Shown here: piece after piece, positions 22,334 to 32,706 of the stretch
Position numbering within the stretch: the stretch's first letter is position 1
How the letters are laid out: each line of letters opens with the position of its first letter
NCBI GenBank assembly: GCA_039602395.1
Contig: JBCNJP010000017.1
Coordinates: forward strand, 87,866,182 to 87,930,181
Length of the DNA stretch: 64,000 nucleotides
Reading direction: 5' to 3'
DNA from: Deinandra increscens subsp. villosa
Taxonomy: Eukaryota; Streptophyta; Magnoliopsida; Asterales; Asteraceae
Translations under genes and position numbers: made by a program
The notes under the pieces: generated by a model
The model's database searches: none
Told to the model about the DNA's origin: nothing
Seen by the model: only the letters and a program-made list of their open reading frames with translations

Positions 22334-22494
22334 CCTCCAAGCGTATCGCTTGGAGGCTCTAACAGGCCAGGCGATACGCCTACGGCCTTATAAGACGACA
22401 AAATAGTCGGGCGACCGCCTTTGACTTCTGTTGACTCCTTGGTTCCAAGCGTATCGCGCCTAAATGGCAAGGTCCCAGGCGATACGCCTGGGAC
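22334..22494. repeat. CG-hairpin quartet in LTR A
   Basis: A TAT hairpin with 10-bp arms (CCTCCAAGCG/CGCTTGGAGG) lies at 22334-22356. AGGCG-ATA-CGCCT lies at 22369-22381 and GCG-TAT-CGC at 22449-22457. An ATA hairpin with 10-bp arms (GTCCCAGGCG/CGCCTGGGAC) lies at 22472-22494. The other LTR has the equivalent at 27186-27346. Confidence 0.9.
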
Positions 22495-22715
22495 TGTTTG
22501 TTCAGCTCCTCTTCCTTGCTTTCTTCTTTGAATCCTAACTTTCTGGCGTGGCCTCGGGAATTCATCCAACTCCTGCAAAACTTGTAAAAACATAAATAAA
22601 AGACTCAAGGACCAAACTTAACTAAAAACATATAAAATGACTCAAAATGGACTTAAAACCGACTCAAATAATGTACAAAAGACCCGGGAAAATCAGATGT
22701 GTTTGCAACACATCA

Positions 22716-24389
22716 AACATCCCCACACTTACTCTTTTTTCGTCCTCGAAAAATACTGCAATGGAATCATAACCAGGAAATTGACTTCTAAACATTTAAC
22801 ATTTAAAATTCAAGAGCCACCATACAATTCCACATTCCATAATGTAATAGCACCCTACTACAATTGTCGATATTTCGATCCGATTAAACCCAACCACCAA
22901 CCTTTTCTTTCGCCCCCATGTGTTTATGAAATTACCAGATATAAGTTCAGTCGCAATGGATCCCACTAAAGAAAGGTCAAGTTCAACCTATTTCCGAATC
23001 ATATTCAGTCAAAGCAAAGGGTATAATTGATTTAAATTTATATATTTTCTCAACCCCCCCTTAAACCAGATACTAAGATGTCCAAAGAATAACTATTTAT
23101 TTATATGCAATTATTGAGCATTTATTCTCTAAGTTATCATTTTTTTTTTCAATTTTGTTCTTTTTCTCCTTTTTTTTTTTTTTCATAATTGGTTACTTTT
23201 ACCTAAAATTACCAACGGACATCACCAGAGGTATTCTTTCACAAGGTCTTACCCCCGAAATCATACATGAGTATTTTGCCCGCGAGATCCGGAACATCAT
23301 CAGAGGCACTTACCACGGGATACTATCCTTAGTTTGTACATGAGTATTTTGCCCCTTCACTCTAATTCATTAGCCAAATTATTAACTACATGCTCATCTG
23401 AAATTCTAAGGACATAGGAGTATCTAGCCTAAAGCGGTCTCTTCCCTCCTAATCATCAGATTCAGTATTCCTATCACTCCTAAAATGGGAACCCACTAGC
23501 AGACTGATTAGCATATTTATACAACAAATAAACACACAGGCTATTTAAGCTACTCCTAGGTCAGCTGGGCCTACCGACACATCATAGACTAGTAATGCTT
23601 TCCATTCAACCAAACTTATCCACTTTACCCAATTATTATTAGTCATTAATTTAACATTTAAGCACAAATTAGAAAATCAATTCCCAGTTTCACTATCATT
23701 TTCCATTTAATTGCAGCCAGAATCTCGGACATTTTTGACAATTTTTTCAATTTTTTTTTTTTTTCTTTTTTATGACTCAAAACACACCAAAAATAAAAGA
23801 CTCAAGACTAAATACGATACGAAGGTATCCCATCCCCACACTTGAATCACACATTGCCCTCAATGTGGAATGGAACAAAAATAAAGCAGAATAAAATAAA
23901 TAAAATAAAACAAGTTGAAACGTGTTCACCTGAAACTCCAGAGACTCAGCACAGCAACCAACAACGATCCACGAACTCCGGTAAACAGAAAGAATATAAA
24001 ATTTAAAGATTTAAAAATTTTCTGACTTACCTCCTCCAGGCGTATCGCCTACAGCCATGAAATTCCCAGGCGATACGCCTGGAACTTCAAACATCCTGCC
24101 CGCCAAAGGATGCAAGCGTATCGCCTATAACCTACCAACCTCCAGGCGATACGCTTGGAGCGTGATTTCCAGAGAATTTTTGGAATTTGACCCAAAAAAT
24201 TTTCTATCTCTTTTTTTTTTTTTTTGCCTACACCAGCTCCTCTATTCCAAATCATGAATCTCCAGAATTATCTGCAAACACCAAAAACACAAAACCACAA
24301 GACCGAAAACAAAAGCACATAAAGAAAAATTTAAACGAGTAAGTTACAAAAAATTTACAACTCGGGCTTTTCCCGAGTGTTCAACCAAC
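22716..24389 (-). other. long untranslated 3' region of the Athila-like element
   Basis: No long ORF occurs. The region begins beside the polypurine tract (minus AGTGTGGGGATG) and contains several poly-T runs and a CG-hairpin quartet (24038-24160). It is strikingly similar to 54192-55800 in the second Athila-like element, including long shared blocks. This suggests a conserved cis function rather than decayed coding sequence. Confidence 0.7.
24038..24160. repeat. internal CG-hairpin quartet
   Basis: AGGCG-TAT-CGCCT lies at 24038-24050, CCAGGCG-ATA-CGCCTGG at 24066-24082 and GCG-TAT-CGC at 24116-24124. An ATA hairpin with CTCCA...TGGAG outer arms lies at 24140-24160 with one mismatched pair. 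Confidence 0.88.
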
Positions 24390-25637
24390 TCAATCTGGTG
24401 GCTTCTCCTTAATGTTCTTACTAACCAGAGCCATAATCATCAAGTAGTTTAGAACTCCTAAAGCATTGACTAACCAAACCCCAAAAATCATACCTAATAA
24501 ACAATCAATCCACCAATGTTTGAACTTACCCGGAATCAACCTAATAATCACAATGAAGCTCATCTTTGGGTCATTCTTACAACTTACATCCTCTAACGTC
24601 CCCACACTTGGACTAAACACAAGATCATCCTTCTTACTAGCTAACTTACCAAGTGGGACGTCTTCTAACACCTCATCTTCCTTCTCTACAACCGGTTCCT
24701 CAAACCTTAGCACGTCCCGAATGGAGATTGAGTACGGTACGTGCCTCGGCGCTTGAACCTCGCTATCCTCACAAAATTCTGTCACGTGTGGGACGTGTTC
24801 ACTCTCAACGATCGGCTCCCCGTATAACATCTCTTCTAGCTTTTTCAAATCACCCTCCGGGTCAAACCGATCCTCATCTAACTCTTTTGGTGACATCGTC
24901 GTCCACTCCTCACCAAACATTTCCACCATTTGTGCTTCAAATAAATCATCCGAATCACCCTTTTGAAGCACCTCCTCACATCCGTCTTCATCTACCTCAT
25001 TTGTTGTTGTACTCGCTGCGATCTCATCCTCACACTCTTCATCCCACACAATATTGTCCTCTTCCTCCGACCAATCCCAAATTGGATCCGAAGAGTATGC
25101 ATCCTCATCAACCATGTCATCATCCGTTGGAGACTCCTCATTAGTACCATCTGAATCATCATCTCCTTCATTCGCGACTTCCTCCTCTGCGATCTCGGCG
25201 GCGTCTATCGAAGTGATGTTATTCGTCCATTGATTTAGATCATAGTCATCGTCGTCACAAACCCATTGGATACCCTGATTAACCGGAGGTGGGACTTCTA
25301 TGTCCATTAGCGTCTCCTGATATCGGATTTCCTCAAACACCGTCCTTGATGACTCCCCCGTACGCCTTTCTCTTTCCTCACGCTCTCGGAAGATCTTTTG
25401 ACAAATTTCTCTACAAATACCAACCCGAACCGGACAAATATCATGGTAGTTATGTGGTCCACCGCAGCTCATACAACGTGGCGTGTTCTCCTCCTGAAGC
25501 CGTTCTATCAGGCTAAAAGCATTCTCTATAATCTCCAAGCCCTGAGGTAATCGCGGATCGTATCTACTCCATGTGGCCATTTCCTCCGCGAACTGACGGA
25601 TATTTACGATGAAGCTTTGAAGATCGATGGTGGACAT
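24390..25637 (-). CDS. gag-like protein of the Athila-like element, acidic
   Basis: I chose the Met at 25637 (MSTIDLQSF) because the upstream 21 residues of the open frame are translated leader. Residues ~55-70 hold a compact CCHC-type knuckle, CMSCGGPHNYHDICP, as in Athila gag. Residues ~120-290 are extremely acidic (runs such as DDDDYD, EEEVANEGDDDSDG, DWSEEEDN). The last ~70 residues (FSPSVGTLEDV...PGKFKHWW) match the C-terminus of the 808-aa ORF of the second element (PGRFKHWK), so the families are related. No retropepsin DSG/DTG, RT or integrase is present. It could be a structural protein that co-assembles with a partner element's capsid, or a degenerate gag whose capsid core was lost. 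The frame is intact. Confidence 0.7.
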   Translation of the reverse strand: MSTIDLQSFIVNIRQFAEEMATWSRYDPRLPQGLEIIENAFSLIERLQEENTPRCMSCGGPHNYHDICPVRVGICREICQKIFREREERERRTGESSRTVFEEIRYQETLMDIEVPPPVNQGIQWVCDDDDYDLNQWTNNITSIDAAEIAEEEVANEGDDDSDGTNEESPTDDDMVDEDAYSSDPIWDWSEEEDNIVWDEECEDEIAASTTTNEVDEDGCEEVLQKGDSDDLFEAQMVEMFGEEWTTMSPKELDEDRFDPEGDLKKLEEMLYGEPIVESEHVPHVTEFCEDSEVQAPRHVPYSISIRDVLRFEEPVVEKEDEVLEDVPLGKLASKKDDLVFSPSVGTLEDVSCKNDPKMSFIVIIRLIPGKFKHWWIDCLLGMIFGVWLVNALGVLNYLMIMALVSKNIKEKPPD

Positions 25638-25790
25638 GGCGAAAAACACAAAATAAACAAAATACAAAAACAAAAACAAATAAAAAATAATGAGACTCAA
25701 AAACTAACCAAAAACTCTAGACGCGGAAAAACCCTAAAAGACTCAAAATTTCCTAATCACGACCAAAGTTAATCTTGCTATTGCCAAGTG

Positions 25791-25808
25791 TCCCCGGCAA
25801 CGGCGCCA
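25791..25808 (-). other. primer-binding site (tRNA-Asp type)
   Basis: The minus strand reads TGGCGCCGTTGCCGGGGA, the primer site typical of Athila-lineage elements. It is six bases from the LTR at 25815. Confidence 0.9.
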
Positions 25809-25814
25809 AAAACT

Positions 25815-27367
25815 TGATGTGCTCGGAACGTACCTAAAAATGGAATAAAAACCTAGACCTAAACCTAGACCTAGACACACCTAATTTTACCGAAATAACC
25901 TAAACTAAACCGAACCCTAAGGCAAGTGTACCTATCGGATAGTAGAATAGCTAAGGTAAGACCGGAATATCGAACCTAGGACACTCTATAGACAAGACTT
26001 AACCTAGACCTATGAAAATGGAACTACTGAGTAAATTGATTTGGGGTTTTTGGATTTTACGGATTAAATGAATTAACTAACTAACTGACTATCAACTAAT
26101 AACCGAAAATAAAGAAACCTAGGAGGAAACTAGATTAGAGAAACAGTACCACCTAGACCTAGACTCCTATTTCATGCTAATGACTACTCTCGGATATGGC
26201 AACTAATGATGGAACCAGGATCTTCTGACACAACCTCTAGAAACCTTACGAGCCCCCAGACCACTTACCGGATGTTACTGATAAGATACCTATTCGGTTG
26301 GAATAACCACACTGATTTGTTAGTTCACCTTTTGAGTCCTTCCTAACTTTGACTACTCTAACGCTCGAACAAGGGTTCACCTTTTAAGTCCTTCCCACTT
26401 CAATTACCCTAGCCACCCTCGGATATACCTAAGGCACACCTAGACTAACCGGAGCTACCACTGATTTTCTATAACCAACACGAAATAGCAGATTAACTAA
26501 TAACCTAGGGCACTTCCTTTTGAGATAATGTTATCCTAAGTGATTAACCAACCCGACTACCCGACAACTGTCATCCTTTTGAGCTTATTCAGAGAGCAGA
26601 ACACAAAATCCAAGGAACCAATTAATAATCAATCCTATGGCTAATCAAAATCAACTAACCATATCAATTTGCAAACATAAAGTTACACGAACCAATTACC
26701 CAACCCAAACCGGAAGACATCCGCAGATCACGCAAGTATTGATTATCAATCGAAACCCTAGACTAAGTACACTTATGCATCAATTACAGAAAACCAATGG
26801 GATTTAAAGAGAGTCACAACCCACACATATAATTGTCATAAACCGAGAATAATCAGGAACATAAAACAGTCATCAATCGGCCTAGGCGGCACTAAGTGCT
26901 TAGCCTAGGACCATAATCCAATCAAGATCAGCAACACATACAGAAAATTGAAAGGAAAACATGGTCTAAAGTCAAGTACAAAAGAAATCAAAGAGAAGGT
27001 AGAAACCGAACACGTGATGAGAAACCGAATGCTTGATCTCTAGCCTTCAAATCAATCTCCTTACTGTTCCTCGTCCTCAAAATCGCCTCTAAGAACCTCT
27101 CTGGACGGCAACCAGTCGAAAAGTCCCGAACTTAACCCTTAAGATCGTATTTATAATCAAGAATTAGGGTTTTCCGGAAATACCACCTCCAAGCGTATCG
27201 CTTGGAGGCTCTAACAGGTCAGGCGATACGCCTACGGCCTTATAAGACGACAAAATAGTCGGGCGACCGCCTTTGACTTCTGTTGACTCCTTGGTTCCAA
27301 GCGTATCGCGGCTAAATGGCAAGGTCCCAGGCGATACGCCTGGGACTGTTTGTTCAGCTCCTCTTCC
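25815..27367 (-). repeat. 5' LTR, truncated (1553 bp)
   Basis: It aligns without gaps to 20963-22515 and then breaks inside the sequence CAGCTCCTCTTCC. The missing 200 bp would hold the LTR's outer end. A CG-hairpin quartet lies at 27186-27346. Differences from LTR A are visible within the quartet region (27227 and 27311). Confidence 0.88.
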
Positions 27368-27460
27368 ACTTTAAAGGTAGTGTTGGGTGTTCATCTTAAG
27401 TTTTGATGTGTGTTAATCAAGTTTACGAGTATGATTGCAGGTTTGTTCATGGCGGAATGG

Positions 27461-27687
27461 GAGTTTACGATAAACTCCTGGAGAAGATGACCGTTGATGA
27501 TCACGATCGATGATTACGATCACAGTTTACGATGGCTGTTTCCGATTGATGTTTACGATACCGTTTACGATCGGGCTAAGGGTTTTATGGCGTTTACGAT
27601 TGGGCTTAAATGTTTACGACGTATTTGATTTCGACCCAACCGTGAACCCGTTTGGACAATCGTAAACACCAGTATTGGATCGTAAAC
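27461..27687. repeat. cluster of GTTTACGAT motifs
   Basis: GTTTACGAT occurs at 27463, 27525, 27551, 27563 and 27592, and in reverse complement at 27659 and 27679. It occurs twice more in the 3' LTR (30714, 30739). The first is inside a perfect palindrome, GAGTTTA-CGA-TAAACTC (27461-27477). Spacing is irregular, so this is not a simple tandem repeat. Confidence 0.75.
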
Positions 27688-27951
27688 GTGTTCTATGGAT
27701 CGCAAACACTCATTAAAACCTTAAATGAGAATCATAAACTCTTAATTTTAGTTAAAACTCATTAAACTTGTGTGTTTTAAGACAAAATCAATAATGTTTG
27801 TTAATTTGTAATTCAAAGTCAAATATTTTTCGCTTGAAGGTTTGAACTGAGATTTTCCGAACTTAAAAAATTTGACGTGATAATCAATTGAACTTCAAGA
27901 AGATGTTGACAAACATAATTAAGCTGTGATGAATATGTCTGATACATGTGT

Positions 27952-27965
27952 CTTGTCTTTCTCAG
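27952..27965 (+). promoter_or_regulatory. probable 3' splice site before the accessory ORF
   Basis: A pyrimidine-rich tract ending TTGTCTTTCTCAG directly precedes ATG at 27966. An acceptor this close to the start codon suggests that the ORF is expressed from a spliced subgenomic RNA. Confidence 0.5.
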
Positions 27966-30460
27966 ATGGCAGACGAGATGCTAGACGAAGAGATAAAGTT
28001 CGAACCGGATCATTGCATTCCCGCATATCTTGAAGATCCTCCGGAGAAGCATATGGAACTCTTTTACTCTCTGGTAGCCGGGATGAATACTTGCAAGATA
28101 AACCATGCCCTGAGGACGAATGTACTTATTGATGAGATGCTGGTGAGGGTGTTCTGGGGTTCTGCTAGAGCTGATGCTGATAAAACAACAATTACTACAA
28201 GGATTCAGAACAGGGAGATTGTGATTAAGGAGGATGACATTAGAAAAGGGCTGAACATCAATGATCGTGTGATCGATCCGATTGAATATTCAAAGGAAGC
28301 TGTGTTGGCGGGAGCACAATCTATGGGCTATGAAGGAAAGTTCCCGCCTATCTTTAAGAAGCTGTTGCCGCATTACTGGAGATGCCTGGCGCACTACATG
28401 CAGAAATCCTTTCTGGGTAAAAGAACAAGCTTTGATCAGCTAAACAAGCTTCATGGAACTGCTTTTGTCGCATTTGCCTTAGATTGGAACTTCAATTTCT
28501 CCAAGATGATGTTACTAGATTGGATAGGTAATGCCGACCTAAGCGCCAGAGAACAGTTCCTGATGACACCACGGTTTGTGCAAATGGTGGTCATGAAGAA
28601 ATACCCAATGATTGAAGAAAGGGTAGAAAAGTTGGATATAAAAGTGATGGATTGTGGGGTATTCGGTCTACAAACCCAAGATAGAAAAGGTAAAAACAGT
28701 TTTCAAGGAAGACTTGAATGGGTTAAAAGGGGTGCATTTCCCGAGGTGGACAGGGAACACGTGTTTGAAGAGCAAGAGCCTGAAGCAGATGTGCCAACTG
28801 TGAATGCATCTATTGCTGAAGACCAAGACATAACAGTAACTCCAGCTGTTAATGTGCAAGAAGAAGATGTGTCAAGAGATGACAGATGATGATATCTATG
28901 GGGATTTGGGGCCACTTAACCTTAAAAGGTCAAGGGATGACATGATCGGATCATCAGGCAGTGATACAACCCCTCCCGAGCTGAATCCGAATGTTGAGGA
29001 TGTTCTTGAAGAACCAATTCCTGCACGTGAACCATCTCCAAGGAAGAGGTCTGATCCAAGGAACGTAAGGTTCAGATTTACAAAGACAGGCTCAAGCATA
29101 ATGATTGTACAACCAGCAGGAGCCAGTTCTGAAGGTCCCAGTGTTCAAGAAGTAACAGCTGCTGACAATGTTGAAGTTCAGCCTGCCGAGGTTCATACTG
29201 AAAGTCCCCTTCTGATCGAACGTAGCCCTGTTCGAGAAGAAAGGCAAGTTCTGGGGGTTGACACCACGTTTGTCGCACCAAGTCCAGTGAGAGTGAGCGC
29301 CTCACCTGTGATAAGCCAGCCAACAGCTATTCCTAGTTTTCGTCCTTTTCAAACTTCTGAACTTCCGATTGATCTGAGGATAAGCACTGATCCTCATATC
29401 AACTTTTTGATCTCTCAGAATAGATTCAGAGAAAATGAGATAAAAGCACTTAAGGATGAGAACAGAAGGATGAGAGGAAAGGAGGTGGCAGACAAAAATA
29501 GAATGAAGTGGCTCTATGAGACTTTGATGGACCTTAAAAAGAAGTTACTGACTTGAAAAGTGTCGTGGAGTCAAAATCTTCAGGTGCCCCTGATCAAAGT
29601 TCTTCACAGGGTGTGCAAGGTGCAGATGCATTGAATGTAGACGATGGAGATGAAAATATTGAAATGTCTGATTATGCCAGAGGTGGAAGAGTCATCTCCA
29701 AAGCTCCTGAAGGTCACGACAACTGTTTCGAGAATTCTTTCAAGGACCAGCCCCCACTCAGTACTCTCTTGATCTTGGTGAAAGCTTTATAGACAAAAGA
29801 GGGAGTCGTGAACCCATTCTATGCTGGCATTATGATTCAGAGAAGAAATTATTTGCCGTAATCCGTGACGGCTACAGTCCAGTTGAATATTACAGAACTC
29901 GTGCACAATTCCATTCTTGGACTGAGCCTGAGATTAGAAGTCTGCTTCGAGCCCCCTACATAAACAGATGGAACAGCCCTGACGGAGATCTTATTAGAAA
30001 TAATTTGCTGAATCATCAAGAAGATAACTTTGCAAATTTTGAGCTAAAGCAAGTTAGGTGGGTCCAGACTGAAACTGACCCAGTGACTAGAGAGCCCATA
30101 GGAGAAGCAAGAAGACCACCTACCAAGCGCACAAGAGTAATCAACATGTTGGATGAGATTGAAGATGGTACCTTGGTCAAAAACTTTGACTGCTGGTGTT
30201 ATGATCCAACGACACACGAGGTGGTGGTTCTCTGCAAGGGTTTGAGGCAGTTTCGCTTTTACGATCCGGTTGATTTGCTAAGATTTGGAGAAAAGGATAT
30301 CAAACTGCTCACCTCACAGCCTATTCTCGGAGATGAAAATGACTTGGAAAACGTTGTGAGGGTGGGAATCTTCCATGGGACGGCAAACCGGACTGTGGCG
30401 AACAGATGGTGGTCGAACAACGCTCAGAATACTTTCAGATTCGATCTGCTGCAGACGTAA
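27966..30460 (+). pseudogene. copia accessory (env-position) ORF, split by frameshifts
   Basis: Start ATG 27966 (MADEMLDEE) lies next to a splice acceptor. The first frame (to 28889) has a helical domain including WGSARADADKTTITTRIQNR and NFNFSKMMLLDWIG. From memory it resembles a frame linked to copia elements in Asteraceae and often mis-annotated there; its function is unknown. A second frame (28879-29556) is Pro/Ser-rich, then has a coiled coil (INFLISQNRFRENEIKALKD, RMRGKEVADKNRMKW). Further frames at 29557-29765 and ~29766-30460 end with RWWSNNAQNTFRFDLLQT. Frame changes near 28880, 29545 and 29765 break what was probably one protein of about 830 residues. No RT, integrase or RNase H is present. 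It could be an env-like or movement-type accessory protein, or captured host sequence. Confidence 0.6.
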
Positions 30461-30491
30461 GTGGTCTAATGGTTCATGCCTAGGGGAAGAT

Positions 30492-30900
30492 TGTTGGGCT
30501 ATGTTTAATTAAGGCATGAACATTAGTTATTGGGCTTGTTAGTTTATTGGTTTGGGCTTAGTTAGTTATTGTAATGAGCCATGTGGGCCGAACCTTTCTA
30601 GTTTATGATTGGGCTTTTTATGTTTACTATTGGGCTAGGTCTTTTGTAAGAGGCACTATATAAGCCTCACTTGTTTATGATCAAGATAAGCTTTTCAATA
30701 TATTCTAAAGGCAGTTTACGATTTCTGTACTCTTGCTGGTTTACGATCAGCTTCTTCAAGTAGTGTTTTTCATTCAAGACACAATCTTTCTTATAGATTG
30801 AGTCTATTTCTTCTACTTGTTTCTTGAATCAAACACATTTGAGGTTTCCGCACTCACTTGTGTTTAGATATCGTGTTGACGGTTTGATTTCGGACCTACA
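30492..30900 (+). repeat. 3' LTR of the copia-type element (409 bp)
   Basis: It begins TGTTGGGC after a purine tract and ends GGACCTACA. A TATATAAGC box lies at about 30657. The next five bases, GCTAT, would be the TSD, but the left end of the element is missing. A related LTR end (ATATCGTGAACGG, then GGACCTACA) is at about 60655-60692. Confidence 0.7.
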
Positions 30901-31472
30901 GCTATGACGCCACTTCACAACTGTATACCGTGTGCCCTTATTGATCCGAAAATTTTAGATTGTTCCTACACGAAAACTATATACCCCCTACATCGCAAAA
31001 AAAATTTCGGGGGGTCGGGAGCCCCCTCCCGCCCCTTAGAAGCTGCGCCATTGGAATGAACCATTACATAAGGAATGAAATTTCTTCCATTTTTAAAGAT
31101 TTTCATTCCATAGGGGATGGGTGTTTTTTTTCGATTCCCTCAAAAAATGGAATGAAATATTCATTCCAATAAAATTTCTTCGTTAATATTTACGGAAAAA
31201 AATAAGAATAGAAAGAAAAAAAATATAAGGGGAAAATAAAAATTTAAAATTAAATTCAATAAATAAATAAAAACAAAATAATAATAATAATAATAATAAT
31301 AATAATTAAATTAGAAAAATATAAAAACAAACAAATTAAATAATATATAAATTAAGCTATTTTATAAAATTAAATTTCAAAATTAAAAAAATAAATATAA
31401 AAATAAAAATATAAACAATATATTCTAATTTAAATGTAAATATTAGTAAAATTTTATTCAATTACTTTGTTT
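30901..31472. other. A/T-rich intergenic DNA with an (AAT)n microsatellite
   Basis: No gene is seen. An (AAT)n run lies at about 31275-31305. GGAATGAA-type motifs at 31050-31160 recur in inverse form at 32100-32200. They suggest the remains of an older inverted-repeat element into which the hAT MITE inserted. Confidence 0.45.
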
Positions 31473-31480
31473 GTTGTAAC

Positions 31481-32039
31481 TAGGGGTGTTCAAAACCGGA
31501 TATCCGGAATTTCGGATATCCGAATTTCGGATATCCGAATTTCAGGTATCCGAAAACTTCGGATTTGGGTTTCGCTGTCTAAGTCCAAGTCCGAAATTTC
31601 GGATATCCGAAATTTTCGGACTGGACTCGGATAGTTATAACGGATATTCGAAAATCCTGTTTTATATAAAATACCACAATTTAACAAAAAAAAAAACGAT
31701 AAAACGACAAAACAAATAAACATAGTCCAAGTCTTCAAATACAAATAAACATAAGTTCGACCTAAGAAAATGAAAAAACAAACAAAAATAGTCCAAGACT
31801 TTAAATACAAATCAAATTAACCAAAAATATATTTTAATTTATTTAAATTCTTTCGATATCGGGTATCCGAAACTTCCGATAATTTTGGAAATTATTGTCC
31901 AAGTCCAAGTCCGAATTTTCGGATATCCGAGTTTCGGATATCCGAAATTCCGGATATCCGAAATTTTCGGACAATTCGGATATGAAATTTCGGATAATTC
32001 GGATACGGATTCGGACTCGGATATTTTTTAACACCCATA
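31481..32039. mobile_element. hAT-type MITE (559 bp), TSD GTTGTAAC
   Basis: The ends TAGGGGTGTTCAAAA and (reverse complement of the right end) TATGGGTGTTAAAAA form imperfect terminal inverted repeats. The 8-bp direct flanks GTTGTAAC (31473-31480 and 32040-32047) are exact and of hAT length. The subterminal regions are packed with GGATATCCGAA and AATTTCGG copies in both orientations, so each end folds on itself. There is no transposase, so it is non-autonomous. Confidence 0.88.
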
Positions 32040-32047
32040 GTTGTAAC

Positions 32048-32673
32048 CATTAAACAGCGCAAAGTAATGATTTAATCTATTCCTACATAGTAACCAAACA
32101 TGACGATGGAATGGTAATGATCCATTTCATTCCTTCGACCTTTCTATTCCCTCGCTCATTCCATTACATCGTTCAGTCCATTACCCTATACCAAACAGAC
32201 TCTTATTATTCTGATGATACTCTAACTAAACTAAAAGAGAACTTAATTTAGCAGCTTTTTCCAAAAGGCGTGAATGTAAATGAAAAACATCCCCTGGATA
32301 AGCCTCGCGCCCAGGTGGTCTTCGTAATAGAAGAGATGTTTGGCGATTAGCTTACGCTTGTTTAGAGAGATCATCGTAAATGATTAAATTGTGTCGTTCA
32401 CGATACATAAAATATTCAGCCAGAGCTGCTCCTGTATAAGACACGTCTTACCAATAAATAATTGATGTCATCATAATAAAAAAAAATGCCACACATTTTG
32501 TTCTTCATAGTTTTTCCATACTTTTTCTTACGAAAAAGTGGAAGATAAAAAAAAAAAACACAGACAAAGCCCTGACCTAATCATGACGTCCATCACACAC
32601 CTCAAAATACACTATTGCTATAGAGATAAAGGTGTCTTGTTATCCTAACTTAATTGGTTTTTTAATAACCTAA
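32048..32673. other. A/T-rich intergenic stretch
   Basis: No gene, RNA or complete element is identified. The first 160 bp contain the inverse counterpart of the GGAATGAA-rich region at 31050. Confidence 0.35.
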
Positions 32674-32680
32674 CGAGTAA

Positions 32681-32706
32681 ATGACCCGCGCGTTGTCGCG
32701 GGTCAT
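32681..32706 (-). repeat. perfect GC-rich terminal hairpin
   Basis: Arms ATGACCCGCG (32681-32690) and CGCGGGTCAT (32697-32706) flank CGTTGT. This is the only GC-rich palindrome in a long A/T-rich region and resembles plant Helitron 3' hairpins. Confidence 0.75.

Larger units (their letters stand above)
20963..22715 (-). repeat. 3' LTR, complete (1753 bp)
   Basis: On the minus strand it starts TGATGTGTTGCAAACACATC and ends CCGAGCACATCA. A TATA box (TATAAATA, minus) lies at 22296-22303, and the CG-hairpin quartet sits just upstream of it. Confidence 0.88.
20963..27367 (-). mobile_element. Athila-like non-autonomous gypsy element, one LTR truncated
   Basis: The LTRs lie at 20963-22715 (complete, 1753 bp) and 25815-27367 (1553 bp, lacking its last 200 bp). 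They begin TGATGTGCTCGG, and the complete one ends ACACATCA. The minus-strand primer site TGGCGCCGTTGCCGGGGA is the tRNA-Asp type known from Athila and relatives. The interior has a gag-like ORF and a long untranslated 3' region, but no protease, RT or integrase. The LTRs differ at a few sites. The upper LTR stops abruptly at 27367, where copia sequence begins, so no TSD can be checked. Confidence 0.85.
27368..30900 (+). mobile_element. 3' part of a copia-type element with accessory ORF and 3' LTR
   Basis: The segment starts abruptly at the truncation point of the Athila-like LTR. It holds A/T-rich internal sequence with many GTTTACGAT motifs, a decayed long ORF (27966-30460), a purine tract (TAGGGGAAGAT) and a 3' LTR. 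gag-pol and the 5' LTR are missing. The layout of a non-pol ORF between pol and the 3' LTR fits copia elements with an extra env-position frame. Confidence 0.65.

Noticed and set aside
20526..30900. That the palindromic LTR at 19969 and the LTR at 30492 are the two ends of one copia element
   Set aside because: Their ends differ (TGTAACCC...CTGACA versus TGTTGGGC...CCTACA) and their bodies do not align.
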